Assembly: GCA_013041835.1 (NCBI GenBank)
Contig: JABDRH010000672.1
Span: 1 to 8,715 of the forward strand
Length of the DNA stretch: 8,715 nt
Source of the DNA: Desulfatitalea sp.
GTDB lineage: Bacteria; Desulfobacterota; Desulfobacteria; Desulfobacterales; Desulfosarcinaceae
Direction of reading: 5' to 3'
Positions within the stretch are counted from its first letter, which is position 1. Each line of letters opens with the position of its first letter. Positions 1 through 6,947 of this stretch are shown one piece after another. A model generated the notes under the pieces. The model ran no database searches. It had not been told where the DNA came from and saw only the letters and a list, made by a program, of their open reading frames with translations. The position numbers were made by a program, and so were the translations under genes.

Positions 1-1
1 T

Positions 2-49
2 GCGCATGGCGGCGTAACTTTTATGGGAAACTTTAGTTACAGGTATTGA
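2..49 (+). CDS. possible 3' end of an upstream gene (beta-barrel-like C-terminus), 5' truncated by window edge
   Basis: Frame 2 is open from the window edge to a TGA at 47-49 and encodes 15 residues ending GNFSYRY. Counting back from the last residue, Y, Y, F, G, F, V alternate with other residues. This resembles the C-terminal strand signature of outer-membrane beta-barrel proteins (terminal aromatic with hydrophobic residues at -2, -4 and so on). A terminator-like hairpin lies about 50 bases downstream, which fits a gene ending here. Only 15 codons are visible, so this is a suggestion based on one strand pattern; chance cannot be excluded. Confidence 0.3.
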   Translation, partial: AHGGVTFMGNFSYRY

Positions 50-98
50 AATGACCGAATTCGGATGCTGAACAGAGGATTTAGCAAAGGGTGAAATT

Positions 99-130
99 GA
101 GTATCTGCTCGATTGTAGCTTACTCTTTTT
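99..130 (+). terminator. weak rho-independent-terminator-like hairpin
   Basis: GAGTA (99-103) pairs with TACTC (121-125). Inside it GCT (107-109) pairs with AGC (117-119) around a 7-nt loop, with a 3-by-1 internal bulge. TTTTT follows at 126-130. The stem is short and AT-leaning, so termination would be modest. Its place after the possible gene end at 49 supports the reading. Confidence 0.33.
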
Positions 131-497
131 ATACTAGATTGAGGTTTAGAATGCAATAAACAAATTACCGATATCCAGGTTTATAACATAGTGCCCCCCC
201 CAATGTTGCATAAAAAATAGCCGAAAAGGATCGAGTCGATTGCAGCCCATCCTTTTTACCCTTCGGGAAAGCCGGAGGGCTCCAAATCCTGCATTACCAA
301 GTTTTCGCAGTAGCATATACTCCTGTACTTCCGCCTTGAAGTACTCGCGCATAGCGTTACAAAATGGCTGAGGGGTTTTCCCGGAAGTTTATGTACCGCC
401 TTTATTGTAATTCCATCAGATGTCGGTATGCTTGTGCCACTAATCTTGCCCATTATTTCGCCGTCAGGTGTCAAGGTAGTTGCACCTCACACACTCC

Positions 498-596
498 GTA
501 GTCAATGGGATGCGTACTCAGTGGTCCAACGGCCCGGAAGGGTTCAAAAAACTGCCCGTCTTGCCGTTTCGAGCTCAGTTCGGCGATCTCATCAGG
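498..596 (+). pseudogene. possible decayed fragment of an ISL3-type transposase C-terminus
   Basis: In the frame beginning GTA at 498 the translation runs VVNGMRTQWSNGP, then EGF, KKL, and further on RAQFGDLIR. Transposases of the ISL3 family characteristically carry near their C-terminus a WSNGPVEG motif, preceded by an NG and followed by an Asn/Lys-Leu-Lys stretch and GRAGF-(D/E)LLR. The resemblance needs small deletions (the V of PVEG is missing), and an in-frame stop (TAG 477-479) lies just upstream, so nothing functional remains. No terminal inverted repeats were found. The call rests on one short motif and could be coincidence. Confidence 0.3.
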
Positions 597-663
597 CCAA
601 TACAAGCACGATCGTATGTTTTTACGGCGCATTGGGACATGCCAATCCTTTTTGAGGCTTCCG

Positions 664-683
664 GGTTAGTTCTTGAATTCACC
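664..683. promoter_or_regulatory. imperfect dyad sharing half-site GGTTAGTTC with the operator at 844-866
   Basis: GGTTAGTTC (664-672) and GAATTCACC (675-683) are inverted copies matching at 7 of 9 positions across a 2-nt centre. The left arm is identical over 9 bases to the left arm of the stronger dyad at 844-852. Arm spacing differs between the two sites (2 versus 5 nt between the GTTC and GAA cores), so binding by the same protein is not assured. It could be an auxiliary operator about 180 bp upstream. Confidence 0.3.
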
Positions 684-702
684 ACATAATAGCTTCACAT
701 GC

Positions 703-716
703 TAATCATATGATTA
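703..716. promoter_or_regulatory. perfect 14-bp AT-rich palindrome
   Basis: TAATCATATGATTA is a perfect palindrome at the upstream edge of the AT-rich segment, about 100 bp before the predicted -35 box. Symmetry and position would suit a dimeric regulator site. AT-rich DNA produces such palindromes by chance more often than mixed DNA, so the assignment is tentative. Confidence 0.25.
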
Positions 717-807
717 ATTTTATATGAATTTCATTGTTTCGAACTATCGCATTTAAGTATACAATACAGTATGTTATTTATTTTTTTGAATCTTTATATA
801 TTCAATA

Positions 808-837
808 TTGACAATTCATTAATGTTATTGTTATTAA
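808..837 (+). promoter_or_regulatory. predicted sigma70-type promoter of the regulator/operon
   Basis: TTGACA (808-813) is a perfect -35 consensus. With an 18-nt spacer, TATTAA (832-837) matches 4 of 6 positions of the -10 consensus. Transcription would start around 843-846, inside the inverted repeat at 844-866 and about 75 nt upstream of the chosen ATG at 919. The surrounding DNA is very AT-rich, which suits a promoter but also raises the chance of false matches. Confidence 0.55.
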
Positions 838-843
838 TCACTT

Positions 844-866
844 GGTTAGTTCACTGTGAACAGACC
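844..866. promoter_or_regulatory. candidate TetR-family operator over the transcription start
   Basis: Arms GGTTAGTTCAC (844-854) and GTGAACAGACC (856-866) flank a central T (855). Nine of eleven arm positions are complementary, including an uninterrupted 6-bp core GTTCAC/GTGAAC and the outer GGT/ACC. Size and symmetry are typical of operators bound by TetR-family dimers. The dyad covers the predicted start site of the promoter at 808-837 and precedes a TetR-family gene, so steric autorepression is the simple reading. I did not see a second copy in the 1501-1626 gap. Confidence 0.55.
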
Positions 867-918
867 ATCAACGATACCAAGGGTATTAAACTATAGAAAA
901 CGGAGAAACGAGACTAAA

Positions 919-1500
919 ATGGTGAAGAAGAACAACAAAGATGTCTTAATTCGCGTGGCCACGAAACTGTTTTCCGAAAACGGATACGCCAATACGTCCA
1001 TTCGGGACATAGGAAAAGCAGCAAACGTTCATCCATCTCTCATTTACCACCATTTTAAGAACAAGGAAGAGATCGTTTTTACGATCACAGAAGATATTTC
1101 GAAATATTTCCTCAGATCCCTCGAAGAAATACAATCAAGCGGAACAGACCCTGTCGAGACGTTAAAGCAGATGATTCTTCGGCATATTGAAATAATGAAC
1201 AAACATCGAAATGCAACAAAAATCGTACTTGACGATTATGTACTTCGCAAAGTGGCGCCCCAGAAAGAAGTCACTTCTATTATAAGCAAAATTCAATCTC
1301 TCTATTTGGAGCAATTAGAAAAGTTAGAGCAACTAAACATGCTCCGGCAAAGCAACTTGCCTCTGAATATGTTCTCGATTCTCGGGGCATTGAATTGGTA
1401 CCTTAATTCAGGAAAGCAAATTATTTCTATGAATATCGATGCGGAAACAGCGATCAATCATGTTGTCGATAGCCTTTTTTCAGGAATTTTAACCAAATAA
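919..1500 (+). CDS. TetR/AcrR-family transcriptional regulator
   Basis: A 193-residue ligand-responsive DNA-binding regulator, the usual length for TetR proteins. The N-terminal DNA-binding domain covers about residues 7-52; its helix-turn-helix runs from TSIRDIGKAANV (26-37) through SLIYHHFKNKEE (40-51), the classic TetR pattern. The C-terminal ligand domain ends with a stretch (LGALNWYLN, then a helix ending LFSGI) resembling TetR regulators of fatty-acid, acyl-CoA and steroid catabolism such as KstR2-like proteins; that narrower resemblance is tentative. I chose ATG 919 over GTG 856 in the same frame because GTG 856 lies inside the candidate operator, close to the predicted transcription start, and would add 21 poorly conserved-looking residues. 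GGAG (902-905) is the only nearby ribosome site, with a long 13-nt spacing. The gene is more AT-rich than those downstream. No terminator is visible after it, so it probably heads the operon and controls itself through 844-866. Confidence 0.9.
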   Translation: MVKKNNKDVLIRVATKLFSENGYANTSIRDIGKAANVHPSLIYHHFKNKEEIVFTITEDISKYFLRSLEEIQSSGTDPVETLKQMILRHIEIMNKHRNATKIVLDDYVLRKVAPQKEVTSIISKIQSLYLEQLEKLEQLNMLRQSNLPLNMFSILGALNWYLNSGKQIISMNIDAETAINHVVDSLFSGILTK

Positions 1501-1611
1501 AAATGATGAAAACATTTATGTGACGAAGTGAATTTAAAATTGAGAGGAGGTAGATATTAGATAGAAAAAGTTAGGATGAAAAGTGGGAAAGCAAACCGGT
1601 CGAACAACTAC

Positions 1612-1618
1612 AAGGAGG
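1612..1618 (+). promoter_or_regulatory. ribosome binding site deciding the DUF1302 start
   Basis: AAGGAGG lies 8 nt before ATG 1627. The in-frame ATG at 1576 has nothing comparable at the right distance, and the protein from 1627 begins directly with a signal peptide. This fixes the start at 1627. Confidence 0.8.
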
Positions 1619-1626
1619 CGGATGCT

Positions 1627-3153
1627 ATGTACAAGAGAAAAAGTTATTTTGGAAACTGTACTGCACTGGTACTATTTGTGTTGTGTGCTATCGCATTTCC
1701 GGTGCATCCTTCGGACGCGGCTTCAGTCCAGGTATTGAACAGGCCGCTCACCGTTTTCGGATTGTTGTCGCAACATGCACAGTATGGGTGGGAAGATGAG
1801 TTCGACACGCATAACGGTATCAACCAGGCACTGTCGACACTGATCATCGAGGGGGACTACAGGCCGACCGATATACTTAAACTATACGGAATGGTTTCTT
1901 TGGCAGGTGACCTGGCTTACCTTATCAACAACGATGACAGCAATTGGAAACGCAAGCAATTCGATAAATCCGATGAATTGGCCTTTGATGATGAGTACTG
2001 TCAAATCCTGAGGGAAGTTCACTTATCCTATACCCCGGGCAACAGTTTGTTTCGCGTGGGCAAGCAGATCGTGTCATGGGGAGAGATGATCGGATTCACC
2101 CTGTTGGATGTAATCAATCCGGCGGATGTCAGGAGGGGTTCAACGGATCTCGAGTTTGAGGTCTTAAAAGTGCCGACCTGGATGGTCATGTACGAGCAGG
2201 CGCTCCCGATCAGCACGGACTGGATTTCGAGTATCGGCATACAGTTTGTCTATGACCCGAACGCCGACAGTGACATATATACCCAAGGTGGTGAATACGG
2301 CAATGACAAGGCGGGCGTATGGGCGGCACACGCGGAGGCCCCCCCGCCTTATCTCATTTATCCTCCCGGGACATTGATTGGATCAAGAACGCTTGCTCTT
2401 GATAAGCCCGAGGAATGGTCGGATGCAAGGACGATTGGGTTCAGGGTGCAAGCCTATCTTGGGCAAGCGGTTACAACCCTCAACTTTTTGTATGGCAGAG
2501 ATACTTCCCCGTTGATCTATTCAGCCGGGATGTTCAATGTCAGTACCGTAGATGACCAACCGCTTCTGCATTTCAACCAGGCCGGCTTTTTCCCCATTCG
2601 AAAGATGGTCGGCGGCATGTTTGCACGGGAACTCTTATTCATGCCGAGGATCGGCGGCATCACCTCCCCGATGTTGCGATTTGAGTGGGCTTACTTTTGG
2701 GACAGCCAGTTTGTGCCTATGATCGGGCTCAATCCGAAAACTGAATCGCATGACGATATCAGGGGGGCCCTTTCCCTGGAGTTGGGGGTGCCGATTCGCT
2801 GGTTAAATCTTCACCAGATGTTTAAGTTCAACGCTGCCTACTCTCTCAAACATATTACGGATCTTGAGAGTGGTTCAGCCAACACCATAATCGGCACGAT
2901 GGGGCCGGTTCAAGATTATAACCACACGTCGACATTTTCGGTCAGCACAAACTATTGGGCCTCCCGTATTCTGCCCTCCGTAAACTGGTTCCGCGACTGG
3001 ACCAATGAAGCCGATACGCTGAATTTCAGGATTTCATATGTGCCGAACTCGACATGGACGTATGCCTTGGGCGCTCGCTATTTCTATTCAAAAGCAGGCG
3101 TATTTGATCATAAGAACAACGTCTCTTTCAAGATCCAGTACAAATTTAATTGA
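1627..3153 (+). CDS. DUF1302 family outer-membrane protein
   Basis: A 508-residue protein from ATG 1627. Residues 1 to about 32 form a Sec signal peptide: basic MYKRK start, hydrophobic core around ALVLFVLCAIAF, likely cleavage after DAA or nearby. The mature part is rich in aromatic and alternating residues and ends in strand-like IQYKFN, as expected for an outer-membrane beta-barrel. The RVGKQIVSWGE motif (about 143-153), followed by LLDVINPADVRRG, matches the DUF1302 pattern RxGxQxxxWGE...NPxDxR. DUF1302 proteins are thought to be porin-like and are often beside a DUF1329 gene, as here, in loci for hydrophobic compounds such as lipids, sterols or aromatics. No biochemical activity is established by the sequence. 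The 126-bp gap from the regulator has no clear terminator; TTGAGA (1540) with TAGAAA (1562) is a possible weak extra promoter. The next gene follows after 71 nt. Confidence 0.85.
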   Translation: MYKRKSYFGNCTALVLFVLCAIAFPVHPSDAASVQVLNRPLTVFGLLSQHAQYGWEDEFDTHNGINQALSTLIIEGDYRPTDILKLYGMVSLAGDLAYLINNDDSNWKRKQFDKSDELAFDDEYCQILREVHLSYTPGNSLFRVGKQIVSWGEMIGFTLLDVINPADVRRGSTDLEFEVLKVPTWMVMYEQALPISTDWISSIGIQFVYDPNADSDIYTQGGEYGNDKAGVWAAHAEAPPPYLIYPPGTLIGSRTLALDKPEEWSDARTIGFRVQAYLGQAVTTLNFLYGRDTSPLIYSAGMFNVSTVDDQPLLHFNQAGFFPIRKMVGGMFARELLFMPRIGGITSPMLRFEWAYFWDSQFVPMIGLNPKTESHDDIRGALSLELGVPIRWLNLHQMFKFNAAYSLKHITDLESGSANTIIGTMGPVQDYNHTSTFSVSTNYWASRILPSVNWFRDWTNEADTLNFRISYVPNSTWTYALGARYFYSKAGVFDHKNNVSFKIQYKFN

Positions 3154-3199
3154 GCCAGCGGGAACTTTGAGGCTACGACAGCAGCGAGTGGATATTGAT

Positions 3200-3239
3200 A
3201 TGAAAAAGTATAAAGGAGAATGTCATGAAAAGTATAAAG
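3200..3239 (+). repeat. short direct repeat spanning the DUF1329 translation start
   Basis: ATGAAAAAGTATAAAG (3200-3215) recurs as ATGAAAAGTATAAAG (3225-3239), differing by one A in the A-run. The second copy is the start of the gene. The first supplies the AAGGAG ribosome site and an ATG in another reading frame. It looks like a small local duplication that may have created or strengthened the ribosome site. Confidence 0.6.
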
Positions 3240-4673
3240 ATAATTTGTATACATCTATTTATTTTTTGCCTTGCGGCTTTCGCGGCGGCACCGGCTGCCA
3301 TCAGCGCAGAGAAAGTCGCGATCGATTGGCCGACTTATAACAAGCAGAAAAGCCTTTTTGACGACCCCACGCCGGTGATGAAAACATTCTGGACCAAAGA
3401 CGTTCTACCTCCAGATATGTATGCCAAATTCGTCTATGACATCCCGACCATGAGGGCAAAATGGGCTGAGCTTGTGGGATTCAAGGCGCCTGATATCGTC
3501 GGCAAGATTGCGCCTGAGATCAAACCTGGCAAATACACGCATCAGGATAAGGCAAAATATCAGGGCCTTAAGGAATTGATGATCCCATTGCAATACGAGA
3601 TGTTCTTCGGGCCCGCGGCAACGCCCTTGGGCGCGGATTTCAGCGAGTTCGAGTTGGTTCCGACCCAGCAGTATTATTGGCGACTTCCCCTTGCGCAAGC
3701 AAGTCTACAAAACATGGGCAAGACCAAACAGGATGCGCAGGGGTTCATCATCGCGGAATCCTATAACACCGGAATACCATTCCCGCAGCCCTCCGGTTCT
3801 GAAAGATTCAAGGTCATGCAGCTCTTATACAACAATAATTACCGCCCATTGACTTGGGATGCCATGTATTCGCTGAGCATGAACGCGATGTACGATAGAA
3901 ATTTCAAGGAAAGTTTTGGTGGCCGTTCCATCGCATATGTTCTCCAATTGGCGGGCCGATCAAATGCAGAGCCGAAACCGTTTTATGATGAAAGGGCGAA
4001 AAGTCGCAATGAGTTTCAAATGTCGGCGGGTCTTTCCATCAACCCGCGCGACGCATACGGAAACGTTATTTTGGTTTTAATGAAACTAGGGATCGAACCT
4101 AATGAAATGTTTATGTATTCGGGTGCGATGAGAAGAATCCGAAAACTGACCGGGACCGATACCCAGGATACGGGTCCCGGATCAAACTCGATCATGGATG
4201 ATGCCGGTGGGTTCAGACGGCCGTTGTCCCCCACCCTGTTCCCATATGAATACAAACTCGTCGCGGACCGGGAGTACCTCGCCTTTTCATACACAACGGA
4301 CGGTAAGGAATATATTCAGAGCAGCAACATGGAATTTAAAAACGTGCGAATGGAACGACGACCGATGTATGTCATTGAATTGATACAGCAAGATCCTTCA
4401 TACGTGTACGGAAAAACTGTAATGTACATGGACAAGGAAACGTTTCAATTGATGTGGATTGAAAATTACGATCAGAAAGGTCGGCTGTTCCGCGGTTTCG
4501 GTTTTTATCCATTCTTTGACGCCCCGATGGGGATCATCGGCGGCTTCATGATGGCAAACTGGAACTTTCAAACCCCGCAAACGGGCATCATGCACTCTGC
4601 GGTTCCGGTCCCCGCGCCGTGGCTCACCCGTGAGTTTTTCAGCTTCAGTAACCTGGCGAAAATGGGAAAATAG
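3225..4673 (+). CDS. DUF1329 family periplasmic protein
   Basis: A 482-residue protein starting at ATG 3225, with AAGGAG (3213-3218) 6 nt upstream. Residues 1 to about 28 are a Sec signal peptide (KSIKI basic start, hydrophobic core, AISA then EK); no lipobox is seen, so a soluble periplasmic protein is expected. The length matches DUF1329 proteins (about 450 residues). Family-like stretches include GRSIAYVLQLAGRS, NPRDAYGNVILVL (from about 273), SGAMRRIRKLTG, and the YGKTVMYMDKETFQLMW to QKGRLFR block (about 395-423). DUF1329 members are annotated as related to outer-membrane lipoprotein-sorting proteins (LolA/LolB-like fold) and typically pair with DUF1302, often with an RND/MMPL transporter, which is not in this window. 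The pair probably moves a hydrophobic molecule across the envelope; substrate and direction are inference. Its start region carries a short direct repeat (3200-3239). Confidence 0.87.
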   Translation: MKSIKIICIHLFIFCLAAFAAAPAAISAEKVAIDWPTYNKQKSLFDDPTPVMKTFWTKDVLPPDMYAKFVYDIPTMRAKWAELVGFKAPDIVGKIAPEIKPGKYTHQDKAKYQGLKELMIPLQYEMFFGPAATPLGADFSEFELVPTQQYYWRLPLAQASLQNMGKTKQDAQGFIIAESYNTGIPFPQPSGSERFKVMQLLYNNNYRPLTWDAMYSLSMNAMYDRNFKESFGGRSIAYVLQLAGRSNAEPKPFYDERAKSRNEFQMSAGLSINPRDAYGNVILVLMKLGIEPNEMFMYSGAMRRIRKLTGTDTQDTGPGSNSIMDDAGGFRRPLSPTLFPYEYKLVADREYLAFSYTTDGKEYIQSSNMEFKNVRMERRPMYVIELIQQDPSYVYGKTVMYMDKETFQLMWIENYDQKGRLFRGFGFYPFFDAPMGIIGGFMMANWNFQTPQTGIMHSAVPVPAPWLTREFFSFSNLAKMGK

Positions 4674-4698
4674 CGACACCAATGAAAGGAAGCGCGAC

Positions 4699-5466
4699 AT
4701 GATTACAAGAGCGTGGATGATGTTTCATCTTCCGGACATGAATGACTTTCCCTACATGGAAAGGTTTTTCTCGCGATATAATGCCTCGGAAATAATGAAG
4801 CGGCCGGTGTCACTCCGGTATTTGGCTTATCGGGTTGCGCCCGTACCCCCCGGGGCCGAGGACTACGGGTACCAAAACTACAGGGTCCACGAAAATTGGG
4901 CAAAGATGGAGGACATATCAGGCCTGAAAGGCACGCTTTCCTTCACGCCCCTGGAGAGACATCTGGATTTTGCCGTGGCGATGATCCCTGCCGAGCCCAC
5001 CGAAGACTTCCTGGGAGCCGGTCTTCGCTACGATGAAAAGACGATTCTTCGTTGGCTCATATTCTACAAGTACCCTGAAGGAGTTTCAGTGGAAGAAGGG
5101 GAGAAATGGTTTCTCGATGTCCATGCCAAAGAGGTGATGCAGCAACCCGGACTCATCCGGTACTTCAGTTCCAGCACCCTTTCGATGGCGCCGATGTCTC
5201 CTCCCCCGCCCTGGTTCCGTCACTTTTTCACAAACCCCTCGCGCTTGGCGTTTGCCAAGTGGGACCGGGTATCGGAGCAGTGGTATGAAGACGCCAACGG
5301 TTGGCGCAAGGCGGTTTTAGAGTCCCCACCAAAGTACACGAAGCCGGATTGGGCCAAGTACGATAAGTACCCGTTCTTTGAGCCCAATGCCGACTTTGTC
5401 AGCACATTTATTCTCGAATGGCCTACATATAACCTCTTAAGAGATGTAGAACCAAGAGCTATTTAA
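4699..5466 (+). CDS. tandem EthD-like (dimeric alpha-beta barrel) protein
   Basis: A 255-residue cytoplasmic protein with no signal peptide. ATG 4699 is preferred because AAAGGA (4685-4690) is 8 nt upstream; an earlier in-frame ATG (4630) would overlap the DUF1329 gene by 44 bases and add 23 unconvincing residues. Two halves align with a 114-residue offset: YNASEIMKRPVSLRY (27-41) against VHAKEVMQQPGLIRY (141-155). The second half has the EthD/ferredoxin-like pattern: strand RWLIFYKYPEGVS, helix EEGEKWFLDVHAKEVM, then PGLIRYF. The His common in EthD domains is present in the second half (H142) and replaced by Asn (N28) in the first. EthD-like domains occur in ether degradation and in aromatic/polyketide-modifying proteins, usually as dimers; two in one chain would make an intramolecular barrel. 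It is 25 nt from DUF1329 and 17 nt from the next gene, so certainly operonic. The reaction is unknown. Confidence 0.62.
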   Translation: MITRAWMMFHLPDMNDFPYMERFFSRYNASEIMKRPVSLRYLAYRVAPVPPGAEDYGYQNYRVHENWAKMEDISGLKGTLSFTPLERHLDFAVAMIPAEPTEDFLGAGLRYDEKTILRWLIFYKYPEGVSVEEGEKWFLDVHAKEVMQQPGLIRYFSSSTLSMAPMSPPPPWFRHFFTNPSRLAFAKWDRVSEQWYEDANGWRKAVLESPPKYTKPDWAKYDKYPFFEPNADFVSTFILEWPTYNLLRDVEPRAI

Positions 5467-5483
5467 ACGATAGGAGATAATTC

Positions 5484-6947
5484 ATGAGTCATTCCAAAAG
5501 CAACGCAACAAAAGGGTCCTCATCGCAGACGCGAATGCGGATCGTTAAAACGCCTGAAGATGTCGAGGCGTTGTCCCACCTGAACGATGAAGAGAAGGTC
5601 ATGGCGCGGGAAAACCTGGGGAAGATCCCGGGTGGCGAGGGTTGGAACTTGCTGGGCAACGACCCGAAGCTGCAAGGGGTGTTGCACATGTTTGAGTTGA
5701 CGGTGCAAGAACTCCTGAAACCGGACCTTCAATTCGTCCCCTTCGGTCCCATGAACATGGCTTGCATCGAAGTCGCAAGGCACATGAAATGCGAATGGCA
5801 AGCCGGCGCCCTGAGCGTTTGCACCGCCAGCGCCATCGGGACTCCGATTTCAAAGGAGGATTGTTTCCACTCTCAGATGGGTGTGTTGGATTTCCCGGAC
5901 TCGAAGCTCTGGACCGACGAGCAGCGCATGACCATCAAGTTCATTCGGGCTTGTCTCAATAATAAAATGACCGATGAACTGTACAGCCAAGCGCACGCGA
6001 CATGGGGGCAGAAAAAGCTCCTTCGCATCATCGCCTGGATTGGCTTTTGCCACATGTGGGCGATGTTCATAAACGCCGCAAAGGTGAGCTGGCCCAAAAT
6101 GCATGTAGCCCCCATGCCCAATGCGTCTCTCATGGATGCCTACCATTCGCATACCGCCAAGGTTTGGCAGGACTTGCAGGAAGTGTGGGCTTCCGTCACG
6201 CCGTTTTTAAAAGTACTCAAACAAAGCACGTCCGAATTGAGCGTACAGCCGGAGGGGGTCCGGTTTCCGATTATCCGCTCTGCCGCCGATATCGAGACAT
6301 TGGCGCACCTGAGCGAAGAGGAGAAGGCGTTGGCGCGGGAAAACCTGGACAAGATCCCGGGGGGGGAGGGTTGGTTCCTGCTGGGCAGCGACCCGGAGCT
6401 GCAGGGATTTTTACACATCGTGGAGTTATCCATCGCCTTGCTCCTTGCACCGGACTCGCAATTCGTCCCCTTCGGTGGCATGAATGTGGGTTGCATCGAA
6501 GTTGCACGACAGATGGGCTGCGAGTGGCAGGCCGGTGTTCTGAACGTGATTACCGCCTCCGCCATAGGAACTTGGGTTTCAGATGAGAATTGCTACCATT
6601 CGCAGTTGGGCATGTTGGATTTCCCGGACTCGGCGCTCTGGACAGACGAGCAGCGCGTCACCATCAAGTTTATTCGAGCTTGCCTGGAAAACACGATGAC
6701 CGATGAATTGTTCGACCAGGCGCGCAAGACATGGGGAGAGCAGAAGCTGCTCCGGCACATCGCCTGGGTTGGCTTTGCGCACATGTGGGCGATGATTATC
6801 AACACCGCTAACGTGGGCTGGCACAAGGTCCATCAGTTACCTATCCCCGATGAGTCTTTAAAACAGGGGTACGAATCACATATCGCCAAGATTTTTGAGG
6901 ACTTGCAGGGGGTATGGGCGGCCGTCACGCCGTTTTTCAAAAAATAA
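5484..6947 (+). CDS. two-domain carboxymuconolactone decarboxylase-like protein, first paralogue
   Basis: A 487-residue cytoplasmic protein; ATG 5484 has AGGAG (5472-5476) 7 nt upstream. It consists of two homologous units, about residues 17-243 and 260-487, offset by exactly 243, with a short linker (245-259). Each unit follows the CMD/AhpD-like layout: helix with DPxLQGxLH (60-68), a stretch ending EVAR, (K/G)CEW (102-105), ASAIGT, then LWTDEQR (142-148), TDEL (163-166) and GFxHMW...N (187-197), matching the LWTDxER...LVxLVGxYxMLAxxLNxxGV half of the family. CMD family members act in lactone decarboxylation (PcaC) or peroxide reduction (AhpD). By my alignment the usual active-site Glu is Asn (N91, N334) and the His after C-E-Y/W is Leu (L110) or Leu (L353), so catalysis may differ or be absent. 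Single-domain relatives are about 130-200 residues. Function unknown; CMD assignment rests on manual pattern matching. Confidence 0.62.
   Translation: MSHSKSNATKGSSSQTRMRIVKTPEDVEALSHLNDEEKVMARENLGKIPGGEGWNLLGNDPKLQGVLHMFELTVQELLKPDLQFVPFGPMNMACIEVARHMKCEWQAGALSVCTASAIGTPISKEDCFHSQMGVLDFPDSKLWTDEQRMTIKFIRACLNNKMTDELYSQAHATWGQKKLLRIIAWIGFCHMWAMFINAAKVSWPKMHVAPMPNASLMDAYHSHTAKVWQDLQEVWASVTPFLKVLKQSTSELSVQPEGVRFPIIRSAADIETLAHLSEEEKALARENLDKIPGGEGWFLLGSDPELQGFLHIVELSIALLLAPDSQFVPFGGMNVGCIEVARQMGCEWQAGVLNVITASAIGTWVSDENCYHSQLGMLDFPDSALWTDEQRVTIKFIRACLENTMTDELFDQARKTWGEQKLLRHIAWVGFAHMWAMIINTANVGWHKVHQLPIPDESLKQGYESHIAKIFEDLQGVWAAVTPFFKK

Larger units (their letters stand above)
131..690. other. region without a recognisable intact gene
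   Basis: About 560 bases with only short open frames on both strands, none with a convincing ribosome site or recognisable product. Two overlapping minus-strand frames (474-256 and 352-146) could be a decayed, frameshifted gene, but I recognise neither translation. An 8-bp inverted repeat, AAAAGGAT (224-231) with ATCCTTTT (249-256), could form a hairpin with a 17-nt loop followed by one further T; its role is unknown. A run of eight C lies at 194-201. A possible transposase scrap at 498-596 is listed separately. The region looks like degraded intergenic DNA. Confidence 0.5.

Noticed and set aside
224..257. AAAAGGAT/ATCCTTTT inverted repeat as a terminator
   Set aside because: The stem is AT-rich with a 17-nt loop, only one T follows the stem arm, and no adjacent gene ends there.
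146..474. Two overlapping minus-strand frames as a frameshifted gene
   Set aside because: Neither translation is recognisable, there is no ribosome site, and joining them needs an arbitrary frameshift. Kept only as a remark in the region entry.
856..918. GTG start giving a 214-residue regulator
   Set aside because: GTG 856 lies inside the 844-866 dyad only about 10 nt after the predicted transcription start, has no ribosome site, and the extra 21 residues do not resemble a TetR N-terminus. ATG 919 gives the normal length.
3200..3340. 46-residue frame from ATG 3200 overlapping the DUF1329 start
   Set aside because: No good ribosome site, and most of it is the out-of-frame reading of the DUF1329 signal peptide region.
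6002..6586. 194-residue + strand frame and its counterpart at 7649-8008
   Set aside because: Both overlap the CMD-like genes in another frame, at equivalent repeat positions. They are shadows of the repeated coding sequence.
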